From assembly GCA_002790175.1 (NCBI GenBank), contig PFUQ01000042.1, positions 1 through 10,310 of the forward strand: DNA of 10,310 nucleotides, read 5' to 3'. This DNA comes from Flavobacteriales bacterium CG_4_9_14_3_um_filter_32_8. GTDB taxonomy: Bacteria; Bacteroidota; Bacteroidia; Flavobacteriales_E; Vicingaceae. The notes beneath the pieces are model-generated. The model searched no databases. It was not told where the DNA came from and saw only the letters and a program-made list of their open reading frames with translations. The translations under genes and the position numbers were made by a program. This document shows positions 6,167 to 10,310 of this stretch, piece after piece (within the stretch, counting starts at the first letter, position 1; each line of letters starts with the position of its first letter).

Positions 6167-7870
6167 CACTTCCATCGAAGCATCCATCAGTTTAACATAA
6201 GTTAAATATTGGATCTTCATAGCATTAGCCTGAAAGTTTTTAACATTAGATTGAATTAATTGATAATTTTCGTGGTACCAAAGTGGAATTGCTGGAGCAT
6301 CTATAGCAATAAATTGGTCTGCTGATAAACAAAGTTCGTACCTTTTTTTATTATCAATTGTTATTAGTGCTTGTTCGTAAAGTTTATCAAATTTAGCGTT
6401 TTTATAACGGGATTCATTCGGGAAAGAAGGCAAATCTATTGATGTAGGAACATTTTTTCCATAAAACAACGATAAAAAGCTTAATGGTTCTGGAAACTCT
6501 CCTAACCATGCACTTAGCATCAAGTGATTTTTTGAGTGGCTATTCATTTCCCTCATTTCTGCTAAAGATAAGGACGAAATTTCAACATTAATATTTAGGT
6601 TGCTTAATAATTGCTTTTGTATTTCAAGAGCCACCCTCAAATTGGTGTTTCCTTTTCCTACAGTAAATAAAAGTTTAGGCAAATCTTTTCCATTAGGGTA
6701 TCCTGCTTCTGCCAATAATTGTTTGGCTTTCGCAACATCGTAGTCTAATCCAACAACTGAAGAAAAATCGTAATCTTTAATTGCTGGTGGAACAATTCCA
6801 TGTTCTCCAGGTCCAAAAGCTTCTCCCTTTAAAACCTTATCAACAATTTTTGTTTTATCAATAGCCATTCCTATTGCTTTACGAACTTTTACGTTATTAA
6901 AAGGCTCAATAGCTGTGTTAAAACTTAAAAATGAAGTAGTTAATTGTGGATATCTTCCTAAAATAAATTTTACTGGTTTATCTTGAAAATCAGCAATTTG
7001 CGATTCAACTATCCCTTTAATAGCTTCTGGAGGAATGTTGGTAATAACATCCAACTTATTATTCATAAATAAATCTAACTGTTGTTGCCCTAACTCTACA
7101 TAATGATAAGCAACAGAATCTAAATATGGAAGTGCATACCCTTTATCATCTGCAATGTGGTAGTTTTTATTTTTTATTAAAACAACAGCTTGTTTGTTAT
7201 CGTTGATTTTACTATAGGTAAATGGTCCAGAACCGACCACTTCATTTTTTTCTATCCCTTCTTGCGATACAATAGCAGTTCCAACAGTGGCTAAAACACT
7301 CAAAAAATTTGGAAATGGATGAGTTAATGTAAATTCTACAGTATAATCATCTATTGCTTTAATACCTGCTATTTCTCCCCCAGATTTTTTAAAATCTTCA
7401 CCACCAACAATTTTATCTTTTAAGAATGTATAAGCATAATTTCCATCTTCACCCGTATATATTCTTTTAAAAGTATAAATGACATCCGATGCTTTTAGCT
7501 CACGACCTTTACCATTTTTAAAACAAGCGTTATCTTGAAAATGAACTCCTTTTTTTAGTTTAAAAGTATGAATAAGGTTGTTTTTTTCAATTACCCAAGA
7601 CTCAGCCAAAAGAGGCATAATTGTTAATTCCTTTTCGTTAAACCTAACTAATGGTTCATATATTTGACCAACAATATGGAAAGAAACCACATCAGTAACT
7701 TTTATCGGATCTAAAGTTTGGTATTTTTCAGCAATTGCAAAATCAATACAACCTCCAATTCCATTAGTTGCAGTTTTGCTTTTACTTGTTGCAACATTTG
7801 ATTCGTCATCACCACAAGAAAACAAGAGTAATAATGAGCAACCAATAAAACTTATAACTATTTTTTTCAT
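6155..7870 (-). CDS. Oligopeptide/dipeptide-type ABC transporter substrate-binding lipoprotein (SBP_bac_5 family)
   Basis: A 571-residue secreted lipoprotein. The N-terminus has a KK pair, a hydrophobic stretch (4-17) and the lipobox LFSC with lipidated Cys19. The mature body follows the DppA/OppA pattern: LDPIKVTD...IYEPLVRF (53-77), PLLAESW (86-92), HTFKLKKGVHFQDN (101-114), KASDVIYTFKRI (126-137), a VRKAIGMAIDKTKIV helix in the middle, and a C-terminal APAIPLWYHENY stretch. Length is usual for the family (about 500-600). The residues after the cysteine, GDDES, are acidic and resemble the Bacteroidetes lipoprotein export signal, so surface exposure is possible; this is inference. No permease or ATPase gene is adjacent, so it is an orphan component here and could serve a transporter encoded elsewhere. 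It has its own promoter candidate 23 nt upstream and is divergent from the 8061 gene. The bound ligand cannot be read from the sequence. Confidence 0.92.
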   Translation of the reverse strand: MKKIVISFIGCSLLLLFSCGDDESNVATSKSKTATNGIGGCIDFAIAEKYQTLDPIKVTDVVSFHIVGQIYEPLVRFNEKELTIMPLLAESWVIEKNNLIHTFKLKKGVHFQDNACFKNGKGRELKASDVIYTFKRIYTGEDGNYAYTFLKDKIVGGEDFKKSGGEIAGIKAIDDYTVEFTLTHPFPNFLSVLATVGTAIVSQEGIEKNEVVGSGPFTYSKINDNKQAVVLIKNKNYHIADDKGYALPYLDSVAYHYVELGQQQLDLFMNNKLDVITNIPPEAIKGIVESQIADFQDKPVKFILGRYPQLTTSFLSFNTAIEPFNNVKVRKAIGMAIDKTKIVDKVLKGEAFGPGEHGIVPPAIKDYDFSSVVGLDYDVAKAKQLLAEAGYPNGKDLPKLLFTVGKGNTNLRVALEIQKQLLSNLNINVEISSLSLAEMREMNSHSKNHLMLSAWLGEFPEPLSFLSLFYGKNVPTSIDLPSFPNESRYKNAKFDKLYEQALITIDNKKRYELCLSADQFIAIDAPAIPLWYHENYQLIQSNVKNFQANAMKIQYLTYVKLMDASMEVAEK

Positions 7871-7892
7871 ATTTAGTATACTTAATTTTTGT

Positions 7893-7900
7893 CAAATATA
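7893..7900 (-). promoter_or_regulatory. Bacteroidetes -7 box for the substrate-binding lipoprotein gene
   Basis: The minus strand reads TATATTTG, a perfect match to TAnnTTTG, 22 nt upstream of the ATG at 7870, leaving a leader of roughly 15 nt. No clear -33 TTG is seen 17-23 nt further upstream. Confidence 0.55.
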
Positions 7901-7932
7901 CTAATTAGCAATATTATATAGGGATAAAAAAA

Positions 7933-7958
7933 TCAAAAAACACTTTCAAAAAACACTT
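7933..7958. repeat. Perfect tandem 13-bp repeat in the divergent promoter region
   Basis: TCAAAAAACACTT occurs twice back to back (7933-7945 and 7946-7958). A degenerate third relative, CAAAAAACAATCTT, begins at 7970. The repeats lie between the two divergent -7 boxes (7893-7900 and 8021-8028), upstream of both, so they are placed like an activator or repressor site. Slippage in A-rich DNA is the simple alternative. Confidence 0.6.
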
Positions 7959-8020
7959 CCTTGTTGGCACAAAAAACAATCTTTTAGTTTAAAACCGATA
8001 TAAATAACCATTAAGTTGCC

Positions 8021-8028
8021 TATATTTG
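8021..8028 (+). promoter_or_regulatory. Bacteroidetes -7 box for the FMN-like protein gene
   Basis: TATATTTG matches TAnnTTTG perfectly. Transcription would start near 8033-8036, about 25 nt before ATG 8061. This box decides the start: a longer frame opening at TTG 8016 begins upstream of the box and could not be fully transcribed from it. No -33 TTG is visible at the usual spacing. Confidence 0.6.
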
Positions 8029-8060
8029 CAGTTGATATTTTTTTATTTCATCGGTTATAC

Positions 8061-9878
8061 ATGAAAAAAACACATACATTTCATATTCCTGTTATGGGAA
8101 TTGGGTTTACAATTGACACACCACTTAAAGTTGCTCAATATGGAATTTCTTCTGTTGTCTCTTTAGGAGATGATTTGTTAGCAGAAAGAATGAGGGAGTT
8201 TTATTGTAAAAAATTGAACAAGCCTTTTTATTCAGTTTCTAAAGGTGATATTGACGGAAGAGCGAACAGACTTACTTTATACCTTAACCTGATGAATGAA
8301 ATGGTTAAGAATAAATTTCAGGAATTAAAAAATGCTTCTTTCGAAAAAGGCAGTGAATTAACCAAATATTTTGAGTTATTACCAGATTTTTCGAACCTTA
8401 AAAAAGAATATAATCGGATGATGGGAGAAAGTGATTCTTCTGTGATTGAGAAAATACAACAGTGGTTAAAAGACAATATCTCTCATGGTGCTATTGATGT
8501 TAACATCATGACTAAGTTAGATAAAGATAATTATGCTAAGGGAGGTGAAAAATTACCTCAAATAATGAATGATGCTCATGCCGCATTACGTGGTTTTGCA
8601 AACAGTGATTTAGATTCTGGATTGGTTTTGTCAGCAGGCTTAAGCCCTCGTCTTTACAGTTATGTCGCTAATTTCGAAGATTTTTTTCCCAACGAAAATG
8701 AACAAGTGAACAAAAAGATTATTCTAAAAGTGAGTGATTATCGTTCAGCACTTATTCAAGGAAAATTTTTAGCAAAAAAAGGCATTTGGGTAACCGAATA
8801 TAGAATTGAATCTGGTTTAAATTGCGGAGGACACGCTTTTGCAACTGATGGGTATTTAATGGGACCTATTTTAGAGGAGTTTAAACAGCACAAAGAAACA
8901 TTAATTAGTGAAGTTCACCAGATATTGAATGACGCATTAATGAATATGGGAAGAAAAAAACTTTCGAAACCTTTAGATATGTTTATCACTGCTCAAGGTG
9001 GGGTGGGAACAGCCAATGAACACCAATTTTTATTAGATTATTACAAAGTTGATCGTGTAGGCTGGGGAACACCTTTTTTATTGGTGCCTGAGGCGGTTAA
9101 CATTGACGAAAATACACGTGTATTATTACAAAATGCTGGTGAAAAAGACCTGTATTTAAGCGATGTTTCTCCTATTGGAGTTCCTTTTAATACCGTAATA
9201 GGAAATACTAAAGATAGCGAAAGAGATTATAATATTGCAGCTGGAACACCTGGTAGTTCTTGCCCAAGCCAATATTTAAAACTATACAATACCGAATTTA
9301 CTGACCGACCAATTTGTCTTTCTTCCAAACAATACCAAAAATTAAAAATTGCCGAGTTAGATGCTAAACACCTTGCTCCAGCAGAATATAAGAAACAGTA
9401 TGATAAAATAACTGTTAAAACTTGCTTGTGTACTGGTTTGGTGATGACTGCTTATACAGAAAACAACTTATTAAGAAAAGCTGATGGTGAAGGTATAGCT
9501 GTTTGTCCAGGACCGAACATGGCTTATTTTTCTAAAAAATCTACCCTACAAGAAATGGTTGACCATATTTATGGACGAATTAACTTGTTAAACGACACCT
9601 ACCGTCCTAATATGTTTATTAAGGAAATAGGCATGTACATCGATTATTTAAAGAAAGAAATTAATGATTCGTTAGATTCTTTGAACACCAAAAAAATAAA
9701 CTACTTTGAAGGTTTTAAAGAAAACTTATTAAGTGGAATTACCTATTATCAAGGCTTAATATACGAAATGCAAGAAGAATCGGAAAACATTAAGGAACAC
9801 ATGAAAAAAGAATTGGTGAACTTTAAAAAATCGATAGAACTTATTACTGTTCCTACTTTAGAACGAAGCTTGTTGTAA
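8061..9878 (+). CDS. Predicted nitronate-monooxygenase/FabK-like FMN TIM-barrel protein with cysteine-containing C-terminal extension
   Basis: The 605-residue protein has no signal peptide and is presumably cytosolic. I do not recognise a named gene, but three segments fit the 2-nitropropane dioxygenase/FabK flavoprotein fold in the right order. FHIPVMGIGFTIDTPLKVAQYGISSVVSLGD (7-37) resembles the N-terminal strand of that barrel (IPI-QGPM-GVS-P-LA--VS-AGGLG). SGLNCGGHAFATDG (251-264) resembles the AGGHrG loop, whose His is implicated in catalysis in characterised nitronate monooxygenases. AQGGVGTANEHQFL...VDRVGWGTPFLLVPEA (311-345) resembles the FMN-phosphate segment AAGGIADG...GADGVQMGTRFLATPEA. 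About 130 residues inserted between the first two segments (about 45-180) and the C-terminus (about 360-605) are not explained by the fold. The latter holds Cys401, Cys419, Cys455, Cys457 and Cys482, possibly a metal or Fe-S site. Residues 530-595 are Lys/Glu-rich and probably helical. The reaction is unknown. It is a single-gene unit, divergent from the lipoprotein. Confidence 0.7.
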   Translation: MKKTHTFHIPVMGIGFTIDTPLKVAQYGISSVVSLGDDLLAERMREFYCKKLNKPFYSVSKGDIDGRANRLTLYLNLMNEMVKNKFQELKNASFEKGSELTKYFELLPDFSNLKKEYNRMMGESDSSVIEKIQQWLKDNISHGAIDVNIMTKLDKDNYAKGGEKLPQIMNDAHAALRGFANSDLDSGLVLSAGLSPRLYSYVANFEDFFPNENEQVNKKIILKVSDYRSALIQGKFLAKKGIWVTEYRIESGLNCGGHAFATDGYLMGPILEEFKQHKETLISEVHQILNDALMNMGRKKLSKPLDMFITAQGGVGTANEHQFLLDYYKVDRVGWGTPFLLVPEAVNIDENTRVLLQNAGEKDLYLSDVSPIGVPFNTVIGNTKDSERDYNIAAGTPGSSCPSQYLKLYNTEFTDRPICLSSKQYQKLKIAELDAKHLAPAEYKKQYDKITVKTCLCTGLVMTAYTENNLLRKADGEGIAVCPGPNMAYFSKKSTLQEMVDHIYGRINLLNDTYRPNMFIKEIGMYIDYLKKEINDSLDSLNTKKINYFEGFKENLLSGITYYQGLIYEMQEESENIKEHMKKELVNFKKSIELITVPTLERSLL

Positions 9879-9974
9879 TCAATTACTGAATTACCAATTT
9901 GCCAGAATAGTTTTCTTTTTACATTTTTTTGTGTAAACCTATTTCACTCTGAGACAAAATAATTTACTTTTTTC

Positions 9975-10004
9975 TTGCTTGTTTCATTTTTGTCCGTAAA
10001 TTTG
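9975..10004 (+). promoter_or_regulatory. Promoter of the integrase gene (-33 TTG / -7 TAAATTTG)
   Basis: TTG at 9975-9977, a 19-nt spacer, then TAAATTTG at 9997-10004 is a full match to the Bacteroidetes housekeeping promoter. Transcription would start near 10009-10012, about 20 nt before the integrase ATG. This is the best-formed promoter in the window. The rest of the 9879-10030 gap shows only a weak 6-bp hairpin (9918-9937) and no tRNA. Confidence 0.65.
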
Positions 10005-10027
10005 TCCGTGTCCGTAAAAATGTCCGC
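9992..10027 (+). repeat. Tandem 18-bp repeat with four GTCCG cores over the integrase promoter
   Basis: GTCCGTAAATTTGTCCGT (9992-10009) is followed at once by GTCCGTAAAAATGTCCGC (10010-10027), 15 of 18 positions identical. GTCCG cores start at 9992, 10004, 10010 and 10022, spaced 12, 6 and 12. The array begins inside the spacer, covers the -7 box and the likely start site, and stops 3 nt before the ATG. This placement suits integrase self-regulation or arm-type binding sites. Confidence 0.75.
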
Positions 10028-10030
10028 AAT

Positions 10031-10310
10031 ATGATAAATGTAAAATTCTACTTAGATAAAGCAGATAAGAGTAAAAGGTTTCCAATACACCTTGTTCTTA
10101 GGCAAAAAGATGTCCAAGTCAAAGTTGCTACTGGTGAAAAAATTTTGAAAAAGGATTGGGATAACAAAAACCAAGTTGTCAAAGAGTCCGAATACACACA
10201 TAAGTCAATAAATAAGTTCTTGTTTTTTTTGAAGCAAGAAGTTGAAAAATATTTTGATGCTGTTCCGCATTCTCATTTTACAGATAAAAAAGTCAAAGAG
10301 AAAATTTTGT
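10031..10310 (+). CDS. Tyrosine recombinase/integrase, N-terminal part (cut by window end)
   Basis: An open frame from ATG 10031 runs off the right edge with 93 visible codons. The first ~50 residues, MINVKFYLDKADKSKRFPIHLVLRQKDVQVKVATGEKILKKDWD..., follow the arm-type DNA-binding domain of Bacteroidetes phage and conjugative-element integrases: a V-K-F-L strand, a K-x-P-I strand, a turn, a TGEKI strand and the conserved KKDWD (40-44). Residues about 55-75 start a helix, as expected before the SAM-like core-binding domain. The catalytic domain (R-H-R-Y) lies beyond the window, so activity cannot be judged. Its own promoter and a 36-bp repeat array precede it. It probably marks the edge of an integrated element extending rightwards; an invertase-type recombinase controlling a local switch is the alternative. 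Confidence 0.75.
   Translation, partial: MINVKFYLDKADKSKRFPIHLVLRQKDVQVKVATGEKILKKDWDNKNQVVKESEYTHKSINKFLFFLKQEVEKYFDAVPHSHFTDKKVKEKIL

Noticed and set aside
8016..8060. Upstream TTG start adding 15 residues to the FMN-like protein
   Set aside because: It precedes and spans the TATATTTG box at 8021-8028; ATG 8061 begins directly before the family-like segment.
9918..9937. Hairpin TTTACA / TGTAAA after the FMN-like gene as a terminator
   Set aside because: Only 6 bp, AT-rich, with the T-run in the loop rather than after the stem.

Overview
The window looks like a chromosomal segment of an AT-rich Bacteroidetes (Flavobacteriia-like) bacterium. Four signs support this: a type IX secretion sorting domain of the gliding-motility type at the left edge; promoter boxes fitting the Bacteroidetes consensus TAnnTTTG; start codons without Shine-Dalgarno sequences; and an integrase start with the beta-rich arm-binding domain typical of Bacteroidetes mobile elements. 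No rRNA, tRNA, complete insertion sequence or CRISPR array was found.

Layout. (1) 2-496, plus strand: the 3' end of a secreted PKD-domain protein with a T9SS type B C-terminal domain, closed by a strong hairpin terminator at 521-555. (2) 497-796: a 300-base gene-free stretch whose second half (632-793) is packed with nested and mutually exclusive inverted repeats, ending right at the stop codon of the next gene. (3) 797-6025, minus strand: a tightly packed four-gene operon read right to left: a 12-TM RND/MMPL-type exporter, glucose-1-phosphate thymidylyltransferase (rmlA/rfbA), an extended-SDR nucleotide-sugar enzyme, and an all-trans polyprenyl diphosphate synthase. Gaps are 3 nt, an 8-nt overlap and 5 nt. 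(4) 6155-7870, minus strand: an orphan SBP_bac_5 oligopeptide-type binding lipoprotein. (5) 7871-8060: a divergent promoter region with a perfect TAnnTTTG box facing each way and a perfect tandem 13-bp repeat between them. (6) 8061-9878, plus strand: a 605-residue protein that I read as a divergent nitronate-monooxygenase/FabK-like FMN TIM barrel with a cysteine-containing C-terminal extension. (7) 9975-10310: a well-formed promoter overlaid by a tandem 18-bp repeat (four GTCCG cores), followed by the N-terminus of a tyrosine recombinase cut by the window end. This is probably the left end of an integrated element that continues to the right.

How the genes may work together: the four-gene operon links isoprenoid chain synthesis, nucleotide-sugar supply and a lipid-type exporter, which suggests a glycosylated lipid or surface polymer (inference). 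The solute-binding lipoprotein has no ABC permease or ATPase beside it. The least explained items are the 605-residue flavoprotein-like gene, the structured intergenic block, and the repeat array over the integrase promoter.

Two starts were moved from the longest reading frame. The SDR begins at ATG 2721, not TTG 2727. The FMN-like protein begins at ATG 8061, because the longer TTG start lies upstream of its own promoter box.
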